This document shows, piece after piece, positions 34,890-47,826 of a stretch of DNA of 64,000 nucleotides. Below the pieces are notes generated by a model. The model did no database searches and was not told the origin of the DNA. It saw nothing but the letters and a program-made list of their open reading frames with translations. Positions within the stretch are counted from its first letter, which is position 1, and each line of letters opens with the position of its first letter. The position numbers were made by a program, and so were the translations under genes. Source of the stretch: Tenrec ecaudatus (Eukaryota; Chordata; Mammalia; Afrosoricida; Tenrecidae). The stretch spans positions 129,438,937-129,502,936 of the forward strand of contig NC_134538.1 in assembly GCF_050624435.1 (NCBI RefSeq), read 5' to 3'.

Positions 34890-36190
34890 ACTCTTATGTA
34901 GGGAGCAATACAATGAAAATGAAGAATATATTTGGGAATATATGTGAATAACACATATATTTGAATAACACACAAAAAAGAATCAAGACCTATAAAGAGA
35001 TCATGGGAACAATCACTTTGTGCAGTCTTCAGATGCTTAAGAATAAACAGTCATGTATTAATATTGTATTTCTTTTTCAAAGTAGTATTAAGAATTGGTA
35101 TTTTGAAAGCATTACTAAAAGACAGAACCACTCATATCCGGTCTTTGTGAGCATCCTGAAATGCTGGTGCAAATTTCAATTTACTCTAGTATATAGTATA
35201 ATAAAATAAACACGGATATACACTTACCTGTATTTATATAAAAAATTAAAATAAATCAATAAAATTTTAAATTAATCTCACAAGTATTTGTGGAAAATTA
35301 TCTTAGCATGATTGAAAAAATTTCTGATAATTATAGACAATAAGCATTGCCACAGGTTAAAAATTAAATACGTCTTTATAGTGCTTTGAAAATTATGGTT
35401 GGTTACTAAACATTTGGTCCTATGTGGAGCACATAAGCAATAATGAGGTGATTCACCATTTATTATAAGACAGAGAACCAAAGATCTCTTTGAATTTTAG
35501 ACATGTGGAATTTGACGCATAATTCATGTGGAATGAAGGACTCCTGAATACCACTCATTAAAATTAGGCCAGAATTCATTTTAGGGTGAAAGGAGAAATG
35601 TTCTTGATTCATATTGCATAACGCCATGCAATTTACATATACCCATCAATTGGTAGTAGATTCTATTACCTTTAAATATACAATTTATTTTTTAAAATAA
35701 GATATTTCTCATCTATGAGTTCAAAATTAATGCATAAGCTAATGATTCTAGCTGTAACATTCCACACATATCATCTCTTCCTTGAGCACAAATTGCACGC
35801 TGCGTTCATTGTCTGACCCTTCCAAAGATGGCCCTGCAATGGGGCTGAGGTGGCCAAGCCAGGCTCCTGGGAGAGCTAGAAAGACTGAGCTGATCTTTCT
35901 GATCTATTTAAGGACTGGCTGCTTATCAGCTATCATGCAGTCACTCCTTTTCCCTGCAAGATGAAACAGGAAACATTTGAATCACTCTCTTGGTAGCCCT
36001 TATGATACCGAAATATCTGTTTTCTCCCTTGTTGCCAGTCCTACTAAGGGTTATGAAGCATTTAGAAGCTTATAGAAGCTTCACCTGGACCTTGCAAGTT
36101 GCTGATTTGCTAAGTATATCTAAAATGAAATTGGCACAACATTCCTAAAATTGTACAGGGCAATTATGCATTTAATGAAATGATGAGAGG
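34890..36190. other. AT-rich unique sequence
   Basis: No gene or element recognised. A GC-richer patch at 35775-35960 contains a 60-codon frame without motifs. Confidence 0.5.
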
Positions 36191-36198
36191 GGGTAGAG

Positions 36199-36390
36199 CA
36201 GTGGTTCTCAACCTTCCTAATGCCGTGACCCTTTCACACATCTCCTCATGTGGTGGTGACCCCCCAACCATATCATGATTTTCATTGCCACTTCATCACT
36301 GCAATTGTGCTACTGTTATGAGTTGGGTGACCCCTATGAAAGGGTCGTTCAACCCCAAAGGGGTCGGGACCCAGAGGTTGAGAACCACTG
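36199..36390. mobile_element. hAT-type MITE, complete
   Basis: A 192-bp unit with perfect 16-bp inverted ends: cagtggttctcaacct at the left and aggttgagaaccactg at the right. It is flanked by 8-bp copies gggtagag (36191-36198) and ggttagag (36391-36398), one mismatch. End sequence and 8-bp duplication fit hAT-Charlie elements. No transposase frame, so it was mobilised in trans. The halves are partly self-complementary. Confidence 0.9.
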
Positions 36391-36588
36391 GGTTAGAGTG
36401 TTACACATCATAGTTCTTTAATTAAATTATTTTAAATGTATGTAATAAAAATGTCCTTCCTCACGAGCTTTGAACTTTTATTAAGTTTTGCTATTGAATA
36501 TATATGTAATCATAAGAATATTTTTGTCATCATCTAATCATCTAGCAATGTTATTTCGAATATGTCTCTATAAGAAATGTAAAATTAG

Positions 36589-37970
36589 CACCTCATCAGA
36601 CTCAACAGAAAACATTCATAAGAACCAGCAGACAGGAGTGGAACTATTTATAGGCCCCTTTTCTTCTTCTTTTTTGTCAGGTCTATCTATATAAGATAGA
36701 TAAGATAAACAATCCCAAGGAGTAAACAATGGGCCTTTGGTTCCAGGGAGACAGGGGAGAGGGGGAACATTGAGGGACAGGGTAAGGGAAGCCAAAAAGC
36801 CAGGGTTAAGGGAACAACAAGAGACATAAAATCAATGGCAAGGAGGGCGTAGAAGGCCTGATGGAGTTCAATCAAGGGCTATGTAGCCAGGAGGAATTAC
36901 TAAGAGCCAAATGATGGTTGAACATGATGGTAGAACAGAAAGAAAGTAAAAGGAAATACAGAAAAGAACTACGAGACAAAATACATTTATAGAGATATAA
37001 ATATTGGCATTTACATATGTACATATATTACTGTGCAATGATAGGGATAAAGCCCTATGTACCTGTATTTATATGTTAAGTACTAAGGTAGCAGAAAGAT
37101 TGGACCTCTACTCAAGCACTCCCTCAACACAAGAAAAATTTGTTCTAATAACATGGCATTTTGTGACTTTCACCTTCTTGACGTGATCACTGAAAGCAAA
37201 ATGTGTGCATAAGCAAATGTGGCAAAGAAAGCTGATGGTGCCTAGCTATTACCAGATAAAGTGTCAGGAGTCTTAAAGGCTTGAAGTTAAACAAGCAACC
37301 ATCAAGCAGAGAAGCAACAAAGTCCACATAGAAGAAGCACACCAGTCTGTGTGATCATGAGGTGTCCACAGGATAAAGTATCAGGCATCAGAGGACCCAA
37401 GGGTCACAGAATATTCACAAGGAAGGGCCGAATCAGCCAGGGTACAGTATAGTACTGATGAAACACACAATATTGTTCTAGTTCTTTAATGCTTCTTCAC
37501 TCCCTTCTATCATGAACCCAGTTCTATCTTACAAACTCAGCCAGACTGGAGCATGTACACTGGTACAGATGAGCTCTTGACACATGGAATCCCAGACAGA
37601 GAACCCCACCAGAAACAGTAATGAGAGTAGTAATACCATGAGGCTCGGGGGAAGATGAGGGGAGAAGGGGAAAAAAAGGGAGCCGATCACCATGATTGAT
37701 GTATAACTCCCCCCACACCAGAGGGGGATGAAGGGAGATAGCTGACAGTGTAAGATATGAAAACAATAATAACTTATAATTTATGAGGGGTCCCTGAGGG
37801 TGAGAGGGGGAGAAGGGTAAAAAGGAGCTGAAACCAAGGGTTCAAGTAGAAAGAAAATGATTGGAAAATAATTATGGCAACATATGTAAAAATGTGCTGG
37901 ATAAAATTGATGTATGGACTGTTATGAGAGCTACAAGATTGCCCCTAAAATGATTTATTTTTTAAAAAGA
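36589..37970 (+). mobile_element. Family X, 1.38-kb copy
   Basis: Begins in the 5' portion (catcagactcaacagaaaac), passes aagatagataagataaacaa, gcaaatgtggcaaagaaagc, cttaaaggcttgaagttaaa, agatagctgacagtgtaa, and ends cccctaaaatgatttatttt. Flanks agaaatgtaaaattag (36573-36588) and agaaaatgctaaattaaa (37969-37986) look like an imperfect target duplication. Confidence 0.8.
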
Positions 37971-37986
37971 GAAAATGCTAAATTAA

Positions 37987-39660
37987 ACTAGAAAAACTAC
38001 CTATCGGTCTATATGTAATGTAGATGGCAATACTACAAAATAGTCTGTGGATGAAATGTGTGGTGGTAAGTGGTGATATTTTGGATATTGCTATGCCCAC
38101 AAAAAAGTCTATAGTTAGTAGAAAGTGGCCTTAAGTCACCAGGTCATGCGATGAGAAACTGGGAATATGGGCAATATGATTTTGGTTAGACAGGAACTGA
38201 GATCAATATTGCAATTATGATTATGTATAGCATGTCAAACATTAATCCCTAGCAATAAGCTTATGATATAATTAGATATTTAAAGTTCATTTATACAAAC
38301 AAATAGAACATGTAAGTAGCTAATGAAACTGGAAATAAACACTTTTGGATGCTGTGAGTAAGAGACAGAAGAAATTTACTTTTAAGAAAATTGCACGTGT
38401 AGTTAAATATCAGCATCAATGTGTAGATTTTTTTTAAAAAGTTGGAATAACTATTTATCATGGGGGAAACAAATAATAGGGTTAAAATGTTTACTTCCCC
38501 TTGGATAGTTCAAATATTGGGGGTCAAGGTTGTGTTTAAAAAAAACATTTTCAGAAAACTATGTAAAACATGTGATTAAAATTCAGCTGAGAAATATGTG
38601 GCAAGGTCAAATTGACCAAAGTTAAGAGTTTTGACTAGGAAGGAAAAAAATCAGATTTAAATGCATTCTCTTCCTTTACTGGAAGAAACCTCAGAACAAA
38701 ACAGAGATGACCTAGTCAAATCCACTTGCAAACACACTAAAGATAGTCCTCCGGGCCCACAAGCTAATGGTATTTTCCAACAGGAGAGCCAGATCCTGAG
38801 TTTTGACTCTTTGGTAAACATCACGGATGATATGTAGTTATAAAAGGGAATTATTTCATTACTTAAAATACTCCCTTTTGTATAAATGAGGTCCAAAAAT
38901 TATTACAGGGAAAATTCACAGGATAAATTAAATGTGGTGATGGTTATACAACTCTCTTTAATATGCTGAAACCATTGATTTATATGATATGTGAATTATA
39001 TGTCAATGGAACTGTTAATTTTTTGAAAAAAGCAAATTTATCACTTAACCTAGGTCAGAGTATATACTAAAATCAAAAATAGGCTAGGGAATCTGTTCTT
39101 GTCCTTGAAACCTCCTAGCCTTGCCTAAGTCTTCCCCTATCTGCATCTTTCTCAGACCTCTTGTGTATTAGAGAGAGAGTCTAATCAAACACTCAGGCTA
39201 TGATGTTTATCAATGGCTCAATCTGAATTGAGAGACCTTGTTCCCACACCAGACATTAAACAGAGACAAGAAGCCAAGTCTTTGCTGTAAGCATCAGGGT
39301 CCAAGCGCAGGACCCCCTCTAGACCTACTCTAAACAAAACAAAACCTATAAAATTCAGTGAAAGGAGTTACTTTTACTAAAATGAGGCATCTTTGTGAAT
39401 ACAGTTATCAGAAGTACGTTAGAGCATTTCCTCACCCATCTTTGGCGTATTATTCAAATGATGTTGGTTGATGGCATTTAAATATTTTCAATTCCCTGTG
39501 TGTTCTTTATTTCTACTTATTTAATAACATCACAAGGAAAAATAGTATCACTACCATTTTACTTGAAAATCTGTAGATTGTATTTTAAAGCTTTTTAAAA
39601 AATTCTAGACTACACACAAAACATTATATTATTAAGCACCTTAAAGCTTTCAACAAGTCT
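37987..39660. other. AT-rich unique sequence
   Basis: No gene or element recognised. A reverse frame at 38657-38896 shows no motif. Confidence 0.5.
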
Positions 39661-39693
39661 GCTTGCATCCTTTAGAAGGAAGAAGAGGTACTT

Positions 39694-40049
39694 TTAACCT
39701 AATGCTCCTGATTCATGTAAACCAAGCAAATAGTGAATCTCACCTTCCTTCACAGGATGACACACATCCCTGTCTTGTATGTCTACCCTTCTGCCAAAAA
39801 TCGAATCCCACCAACACCTTGATGCCTGTGAAAGTTTGTGGCAATGCTCTCCTCTACTCGCAGCTGCTCCCCGTTTGAAAATGTGCACCCCTGCAGGTCC
39901 TGGATGCTGCCACAGTTCTTCCCACTGCAGTGAAAACACTGCTGAAATTGCCCAAAAGACTCTGAGACGACAGTTGCAAACTGAAGCTGAACGCAGCGGA
40001 CTAGAAAGAACAGACTAATGTCTTCTGTGGAAGGTAAAATTGATGACAT
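39694..40049 (-). other. Overlapping reverse frames, possible decayed exon or retrocopy
   Basis: Two reverse frames (39783-40049 and 39694-39939) overlap with a shift, both Gly/Cys/His-rich, giving a better protein-like composition than surrounding frames. Forward frames also run here. I do not recognise a family. It could be a frameshifted retrocopy fragment or chance. Confidence 0.2.
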
Positions 40050-40287
40050 CTTGTTGCTATGTTAATATTAATAAACTCACTCCACTAATAAGTTTACTTT
40101 TAAAATAATAGTCCACACTTCGCATAATACGTCTGCTTCTACAGGAACCTTGTGGCTTGGTAGGGTCAGCATTAAACTGCTATGAACACACCAACCGCTC
40201 TGAGGAAGACACGTGAGAATGCCCGCTCAGGTAAGGATTTGCAAAGCTTTGACCCCCTGAATAGAGCTGTTAGGGGTCACTTTGTAA

Positions 40288-41610
40288 GGAGTCCTCGTGA
40301 CTTAGTGGGTCATGCATTGAAATGAGAACCACAAAGTTACTAGTTAAAAAAGCTACTTCACCAGGGCATTAATAGAGGTCTAGATAAAGACTTGTACATA
40401 TGAAAATTTATTTATATATGAGGATGAGGAAATAGATCTATGGGCATATATTTATAGGTTTAGTATTAAGGTAGCAGAAGGACATTGGGCCTCCCCTCAA
40501 GTACTCCCTCAATGCAAGAATACTTTTTTTCTATTTAATTGGAATTCTATGATGCTCACCTTCCCAACACAACCACTGAAGACAAAGCAGTTGAATAAGC
40601 AAATGTGGTGAAGAAAGCTGATGGTGCCCAGCTATCAAAAGATATAGCATTTGGGGTCTTAAAAGCTTGAAGGTAAACAAGCAGCCATCTAGCTCAGAAG
40701 CAACAAAGCCCACATGGAAGAAGCACACCAGTCTGTGTGATCATGAGGTGCCGAAGGGATGAATTATCAGGCATCACAGAACAAAAAAATCTTACCATAG
40801 TGAATGGTAGGGAGAGTGCGGAGTGGAGACTCAAAGCCTATTTGTAGGTCATGGGACATCCCCTTACAGAAGGGTCTCGGGAGGAGACAAGCCAATCATG
40901 GTGTGATGTAGCAATGATGAAAAATACAATTTTCCTCTAGTTCCTAAATACTTCTCCTCCCGCAAAAAGTATCATGATCTTAATTGTAATTCTACCTTGC
41001 AAGTCTGGCTAGACCAGAGGAAATACAGTGGTATAGATAGGAACTGGAAACACAGGGAATCCAGGGCGGATGATCCCTTCAGGACCAGTGGTGAGAGTGG
41101 CGATACTGGGAGGGTAGAAGGAGGATGGGTTGGAAAGGAGGAACCGATTACAAGAATCTACATGTGACCTCCTCCTTTGGGAATGGGCCACAGAAAATTG
41201 GGTGAAGGGAGATGTCGGACGGTGTAAGATATGACAAAATAATAATGTATAATTATCAAGGGTTCATGAGGGAGGGGAGATTGGAGAAGGAGGAGAAAAA
41301 AAATGAGGACCTGATGCGAGGGGCTTAAGTGGAGAACAAATGTTTTGAGAATGATGAGAGCAATGAATGTACCAATATGCTTTACACAATTGATGTATGG
41401 ATGGATAGTGATAATAGTTGTATGAGTCCCTAATAAAACGATTTTTAAAAGTGCACCCAAAAAAAAGCTACGTCTCAGGAGAAAGATGAGACTTTCTATT
41501 CCATAAAGATCTGCAGCCTTAAAAACCCACAGTGGTAATTCCACTGTCGTATGGGCTCTCTCTAAGTGAGAATTAGCTCATTGGCAGTAGATTAGTTTAA
41601 GAGTCACTGT
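40288..41610 (+). mobile_element. AfroSINE split by a family X insertion
   Basis: Left half 40288-40356 (ggagtcctcgtgacttagtg head, accacaaagttactagtt) and right half 41461-41610 (ggagaaagatgagactttct, ccataaagatctgcagcctt, cattggcagta tail) together form one SINE in correct order. The 1.1 kb between them is family X with a matching target duplication. Confidence 0.85.
40357..41460 (+). mobile_element. Family X insertion inside a SINE, with TSD
   Basis: Sense copy of 1.1 kb from the gggcattaatagaggtctag block through atatttataggtttagta, aagctgatggtgcccagcta, ggaggtcacatg-type block in reverse sense, to cctaataaaacgatttttaa. The 11-mer aaaaaagctac occurs at 40346-40356 and 41461-41471. Reverse proline-rich frames in it are not genes. 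Confidence 0.9.
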
Positions 41611-42039
41611 GACCCTGAATCTACTCACTGGTTTACTGCTTCCTACAGGTAGGGAGACATTGTCCTGTGCTCAGGCAGGGTTACTTAGGTAGGTGAGAAG
41701 ACTTTGATTAAACCTTGAATGCAGACTATTTCCACGTGTCAGGAACTGGGCTCACACGCAGCTGATAGGCGATTTGGGTTTGCGACACCCAGGAATCTTC
41801 CTGAGAGCTTAATGTGCTGTATGCAACCATGTTAGTTAGTTACCTACAAGGAGTACATCTTGAGCCTGAAGTCCTTGTGTCCTAGTATAGGCCCCCTGCC
41901 ACCACCCCCACCCCCACCTTATGCTTAAACGTTCTTAAACCACCTCCTTTGGCATGCTGTGAGAAACTTGCCTGCAGAAAAGCTCGGGAGGGTCTTCTCT
42001 TGGCTCAATTTCCTGTCTTGAGTTATTCCCAGTGTCTCA
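41611..42039. other. No gene or element recognised
   Basis: Includes a C-rich run (ccaccacccccacccccacc) at 41898-41920. Confidence 0.5.
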
Positions 42040-42170
42040 TGGAGCTCCCAATTGGCTGGAGTGCTACACCTACGACTCATGAGAAAAACGGGCTTTCTAC
42101 TCCCATAAAGAGCCGTCCAACCTGTCCTTTTAGGACAACTATGAATCAGAATCTACTCCATGAGTCCTGT
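42040..42170 (+). mobile_element. AfroSINE fragment
   Basis: Forward middle and tail: gcgggagaa-like start, gctttctactcccataaaga, ggacaactatgaatcagaat. Confidence 0.65.
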
Positions 42171-42249
42171 TTCAATTATAAGTAGGACCTCACCTATCTT
42201 TATTTTGCTTGTAGGTGAAACTTTTGGGAAATATTTATGACAATATTTT

Positions 42250-42440
42250 TGTTATTGTTAGTTACACTGGAGTCAATTTCCACTCTTGCCAATCTCTGCG
42301 CAGAGCAGACTGACTCTGGGATTTCCAAGGCTATACCCGTCAGCAAGCAAACTATCAGCCCTGTCGTCCCAGGCACCTCTGTGTGGGAGCAAACTACAAA
42401 CCTGGGGTTGGTCTTGAACCTTAACCATTGTCATCAACCA
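42250..42440 (-). mobile_element. AfroSINE, reverse
   Basis: Antisense tail (gttattgttagttacactgg, gtcaatttccactcttgcca), middle (ctgggatttccaaggctata) and head to about gaaccttaaccattgtc. Nearly complete. Confidence 0.7.
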
Positions 42441-43004
42441 CAATGAAATGTGATGGCAGTGATTACCCTGGATATGATGGTTTCCATGTTCCCACGATGA
42501 GTGATTCTTTTATTTCCCTATAATTCATATTTCCTATCACATTCCAATTTCTCATATTTGGATGAAATTTGGATTCAGATGTTTGCCACTACCTCGTGAG
42601 TGAACAGGACAACTCAGACTACAAACAAATTTGGCTAAAATTAATTCATGGAAAAAACAAGTTTTAACTTACTGTGAATTATTTTTCATGAATATCCATT
42701 TCATCTTTAAATAAGGAAAATAAAATAGCTGAGGAATTTTCAATCAAGCTTGGTCGACATTCATTTATTTCATACTCTCTCATATAGAAATTATTTTTAT
42801 ATAAATTATTTTCCCTCAAAGCCTTTTATGATTTTCTTTTATGTAACCATTCCTGCCCTGGTTCTTCTGATAGGATAATCATTGTGATCAATTGTCCTAA
42901 ATCTAGAGTATAGATTTTTTTCTACATCTTTTTCAAAATATGTTTTCAGCAATTTGTCTTACAATTAGATTTATATATATATAGGTTTATTTGGCGAGAA
43001 AGAA
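42441..43004. other. No gene or element recognised
   Basis: AT-rich, with a short TA run before the LTR. Confidence 0.5.
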
Positions 43005-43575
43005 TATAACAGCTAGTTAGTCCACAGAGCACACAGCAGTACAGAGGGTTCAGTTCAACTCACTTCCATGGAACTTTTAATATACTGAAAGTCCTTCGAC
43101 CTCTGTGGGCTGCCAGGTCCAAGGTCAAGGAAGCAGACAGCAGAGTTCTCCCTGGGGCAAGACATGCAGCATCTGCCCACATGCAGCAAACAGTTGAGTG
43201 GGTCACCAACAGTCAGTAGCTCAAAAGCCTAGTGAAGCAGGCCCGGATGGTATATTGAGCACAAGCCAATCAAGGTGACAGGATCCACCAGCCTCAAGCT
43301 CAAGCAATGTACATACCAGTAGTGTCGCCAAGCAGATCTCAAAGGAGACTCAAGCTCTAGTGACAAGATCCATGATTGGCCTTAGCACAGTGGTAGTGTA
43401 GCTCACAGGTTAAGACAGAGAACTAGCCCTAGCAGCAGCTCTAGCACATTCCAATCACCAGAGAGCAAGAGAAGGTGGGCCTTTTAGAGCCATTTATCAC
43501 TTCATTCTCCAATCAAACTGTGAATGGAGTAGTTCCAAGTGTTCTAATTGGCCAGGTTGGCACAACAAACCTAAA
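43005..43575 (-). mobile_element. Diverged LTR related to the 5.2-kb and 9-kb LTRs
   Basis: Shares with the provirus LTR the blocks agcagtacagagggttcag, gttcaactcacttccatgg, gggctgccaggtcc and the end aattggccaggttggcacaa. Longer middle part and strong divergence indicate a separate subfamily. Strand is set by the pol fragment of the related provirus. Internal viral sequence is absent. Confidence 0.6.
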
Positions 43576-43709
43576 TATTTTTTTAAAAATAAAAAAGAAT
43601 GTGTACAGGTGAGGTGAGCAAGGGGTGGACTGTGGGCTATGATAGGTACAACTAGATTTTTTATGAAAATTATAAAGTAATAGATTATATTACCCAGGAA
43701 CCAAATAAT

Positions 43710-43822
43710 GAGGGGAGAAGAAAAGACAAAACTTTCTACTCCACAAAGAGTTACAGTCTCAGAAAACCCACAGGTGGTTGCTATGAGCCAGCATTGACTA
43801 GATGGCAGTGAGTAGTCTCTCC
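43710..43822 (+). mobile_element. AfroSINE 3' half
   Basis: Forward aactttctactccacaaaga, gttacagtctcagaaaaccc, ctatgagccagcattgacta and gatggcagtgagta. Head missing. Confidence 0.8.
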
Positions 43823-43839
43823 CAATTCACAGCCCCCAC

Positions 43840-45600
43840 TACTAATCTATCTATATACTTGTATATTCAGGATATTTATGGTAAATGGAATCATACGATA
43901 TATGGATTTTTGTGCATGACTTGTATTGTGCACTTTTCCTAGCTACATCTATCCTGTAATTTGCGTGCAAGCTCATTTTTTTAAACTTTTTATTAGGGGC
44001 TCATACAACTCTTATCACAGTCCATACATATACATACATCAATTGTGTAAAGCACATCTGTACATTCTTTGCCCTAATCATTTTCTTTTCTTTCTTTCTT
44101 TTTTTTCCCTTTTCTTTTTTTACATTTTATTAGGGACTCATACAACACTTATCACAATCCATACATATACATACATCAATTGTATAAAGCACATCCATAC
44201 ATTCCCTGCCCCAATCATTCTCAAAGCATTTGCTCTCCACTTAAGCCCTTTGCATCAGGTCCTCTTCTTTTTCCCCTCCCTCCCCGCTCCCCCCTCCCTC
44301 ATGTGCCCTTGGTAATTTATACATCGTTATTTTGTCATATCTTGCACTATCCGGAGTCTCCCTTCCCCCCCTTCTCTGCCATCCCTCTCCCAGGGAGGAG
44401 GTCACATGTGGATCCCTGTAATCAGTTCCCCCTTTCCAACCCACTCACCCTACACTCAAGCAAGCTCATTTTATGAACAAATAGTATTTCATTTTATAAC
44501 TATAAAACAACCTGGTTCCCTATCCATTAATTCATAGACATTTGGGTTGTTTATCTTTCTTATTATTAATAAAAATATTTATTTGAACATTCAACTGTTT
44601 ATTTGTGTATATTATCTCCTTTATTTGGTTAGTCAGGTGTAATCCTCTTATTTTCATGTGCTGATCAAGTATTGTATATTCATGGATTAAATCTTGCTGG
44701 GTCGTGGTGCAAAATCCTGTTTACATGTTGCTGTATTCAGTTTCTGGTACTTTGTCAGAGACACATTCTTAGAGGACACTCGATTGTGTTTTCATTATTA
44801 CAAATTGTTATATGATTTTGGTGTCGAGGTAACACTAGTTTCATGGAATATGTTAGGAAGCATTCCCTTCTCTTCTCTTTCTTGGAATATTTTCTGAAGG
44901 ATTCTTATTAATTCTTCAAACTTTTAGTAGCATTAACCCAGGAAGCCATCTGGTTCTTGACTTTCTGATTACTGGACATTTCATGATTGGATATATATTG
45001 AGATTTCTATTTATTTTGTATCAGTTTTGATCGACTGTGACCTATGAGGAATTTTTCCCTTGCTCCTAGGTTGACACTATAGATTTTTCTAGAATGAAAT
45101 CTCTTTAAAAAAACCCTCAGATCCTGTTTTCTCCCACAGAGCAACTATGGTATTCATACTGTCCTTCATTCGCACAACCACCAGAGATTAGTCATGGCAA
45201 CAGCAGTGTTCCATGGAGAATGTTGTGGAACATAATAGTGGAAGCAACATATCTTGTTTCTTCATTTTTTAATAAATTCAGCAATCAATGATGCCTCCCA
45301 CATGCCTAATATTAATAATTTGAGTATTACATTTTCTCCACCTCCTTGGTCAATCGAGCTGTAAAGAACTATTGTTTTTATTCATTTTCGGCTACTCAAG
45401 GAGGATTAGTTTATTTCTTCTTTGAGTTTTATTATCCACTTCCCTTTTCTGATTGCAGACGCAGTTTGCTCTTCTCTTTAATGTTTGGGGTGGAAGATTG
45501 GGTTATTTTCTCATGTATTTCCTGCACATGAACTATGACTTTTTGTGGCCTCAAAGCTTCCCACAGATAAGTTGAAGTTTTTCAAAGTCCCCATAAACAT
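43840..45600 (-). pseudogene. L1 ORF2 and 3' region, reverse, decayed
   Basis: Antisense L1 sequence: the 3' end (tagacatttgggttgtttat, 43840-44630 with an insertion), then ORF2 reverse transcriptase blocks (gtttcatggaatatgttagg, ggaagccatctggttcttga; 44660-45010) and further upstream ORF2 at about 45290-45600 (gcagtttgctcttctcttta). A non-L1 stretch lies at about 45100-45290. Stops are frequent. Confidence 0.6.
43980..44459 (-). mobile_element. Family X insertion with a repeated 3' end, inside L1
   Basis: Antisense insertion bounded by a perfect 13-bp target duplication, gcaagctcatttt, at 43967-43979 and 44460-44472. It contains the 3' end of family X twice: a first piece of about 90 bp (tattaggggctcatacaact) and then, after a T/C-rich spacer, a 330-bp piece (ttattagggactcatacaac onward). 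One duplication encloses both, so they inserted as one unit. Confidence 0.9.
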
Positions 45601-47624
45601 CAGACTCTTCAGGTTTTCTTTTTAACCTTTTGGGTAGTCTATTACTTTCTCCAATAAGGCTATCTTTTGCTTCATGGTAAACGTCCAACAAATGCCTGAC
45701 AGGAAGAAGCTTTTAGCACTGGCTAGTTTGAGAGGCGTTAAATAAAGACAAATGCTTCACGTGGAGTCTCCCAGTTAACGAAAGGACAAGTCAAATCATG
45801 TTTCCTTTTTGGAAAGATGCTTTGGAAGGCTCCTCCTGTGTTCTGCTTCTCCCCGGACCAGGAATGCGGGCTGCTCATTTTTACGGCTGCCTCAGAATTG
45901 AGACATCTAAAGAATGGACAAGAATAGGTTTAAATGTCACCCAGTCTGTCGTTTTCACCAAAATTGCCAGTGTTCTTGACTAAATTGCTTCTGCTGCAAA
46001 GTCATGAAAACCTTGATTCAGATCATTTTTTGCTCCGGTGAATGGGAGAATTTATGAGGAGTCTTACCCCGCCATTTTCCCTGATGTCTCCACTTATAAC
46101 TTTTACTCATTACAACAATGTTTATATTGTGTTATTTGATATTAAATATTCATCACTATGCTACAGACTTATTTGATGACCTGTCTTCCTGAATGAGAAC
46201 TGTGTACAGTTTTATACAAATGTTATTAGGCAATTTATTCAGAAAAGAATTTTGTAAGCCTAAAAAGTTCTATTAGAATTGTCATCTGAAAAGATTACCT
46301 ACATTCAGAGTGAATTGGGCTAATTTATTCAGTGACTCTCCATGATATTGTACATAAGATATGTAATTAGTAATAAATATTTCATCAAAGCCAGGCATAG
46401 AATTTTAAGAAGTATAGCAGAAGTCTAACATGGGGCTCAGAATCATTTAAGAGTAATTTTAGCTGGCATTTCCTCTGTCTGTTGTGCTAGATGACTGAAA
46501 TATTTTATATCTATATAATATTATATTTTTTAAGTTCTTAGCTATTACATGCTGAGTAAAATATCTTATGATTAAAAACAATCATATATAATGTAATATA
46601 TGTACAATCAGTTAATTTTCATACTTGAATCTAATTTAGTACATTAAGTTTTGGGAATTTCATAGAAACTCAGTTCAACTATTTCATCTCTCCTCCTGAA
46701 CTTACGCATTCTATCCTACATTGGATAAAGTTGGATAATAGAGTTTATATTTTGAGAACCTTCAAAAGAGAGCAGGCATTACTGAAAAATAATGCTAGTT
46801 AAAGGTCAGTATTTAATTATAGACATTAACAAAATCCTTGCTAATGCTAGGGGAAGTACCGATTAGGTTAAAATTTTAAAAATAAAAATAAATAAAAATA
46901 CAAAGAGATGCATTTGATCCAACTTTTGAAAAATAGATTTTAATAGTGCCATTTAAAAGTTAATTGATAGGTATTCCACAAATAGGGAAGCCTTGTATAT
47001 ATGTCAAAGTGTATTATTTCCTTACCCTATATATATATTTCTATCTTTTCTTCCTTAACAAAAACCTAATACTGGTTTGTTTTAGATAGTTACCCTTCTT
47101 CCACACTGTTTCCTAATTTAAGAGGAAGCTGATCTCACATACACTTCCAAAAGTGTGCCCAATCAATCTAATAATGAGATGGAAATATGATATAATTCTG
47201 GCAAACGAGAGCTGAAGTGAAGCATAATGAGAAGTTTCTCAAAACGTTTGCTCGTTTCTGAGTGAGAATCAAATGAAGAATAATTAATATTCTTCTTAAA
47301 GAAATTGTAAAGTTTGAACGTATCAATTTGAATTATTCACAGCATTTTACCCACCTAAATTAAAATTAGCACCAACACTACTGCTGTTAGTTGCCTTCAA
47401 GGTAACTCTAATAGTAGAACTGACCACACGGAGACAACAAGAAAAACAACAATATCATGTATATGATGATATAATTGAAGGTCTGAAACATCCAAAATCC
47501 AGGAAGCCATTATTAATGGACTTCTTTTTAAGCCAGAAAATACATGTTTTATTGCTTGAGCTTATATCACTAATGAAATTTATAGTGAAAGAAGTTAAAG
47601 TAATTTTCATGAATACAATGAGCA
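45601..47624. other. AT-rich unique sequence
   Basis: No gene recognised. A frame at 45798-45983 lacks motifs. A SINE-tail remnant (gctgttagttgccttcaagg) lies at about 47380-47425. Confidence 0.5.
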
Positions 47625-47826
47625 AGCCTGGTGGTGCACATGGTTAAGTGCTAACAACTAAAGGAAAGGTTGGATGTTTGAGCCCCAATGAGCCCAAGGG
47701 AGAAAGATCTCATGAAACGATCTCACATAAGGATCAGTCAAGAAATCCCAAGAGGAGATGTTTGCTGCATCATGTGGAGTCCCCAGGAGTTAGAATTCGT
47801 TCCACAGCATTTAACAACTGCAACAA
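47625..47826 (+). mobile_element. AfroSINE
   Basis: Head gcctggtggtgcacatggtt with A-box-like aagtgctaac, middle gggagaaagatctcatgaaa, tail ggagttagaattcgttccac and an aacaactgcaacaaca end similar to the RTE tail. Confidence 0.75.
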
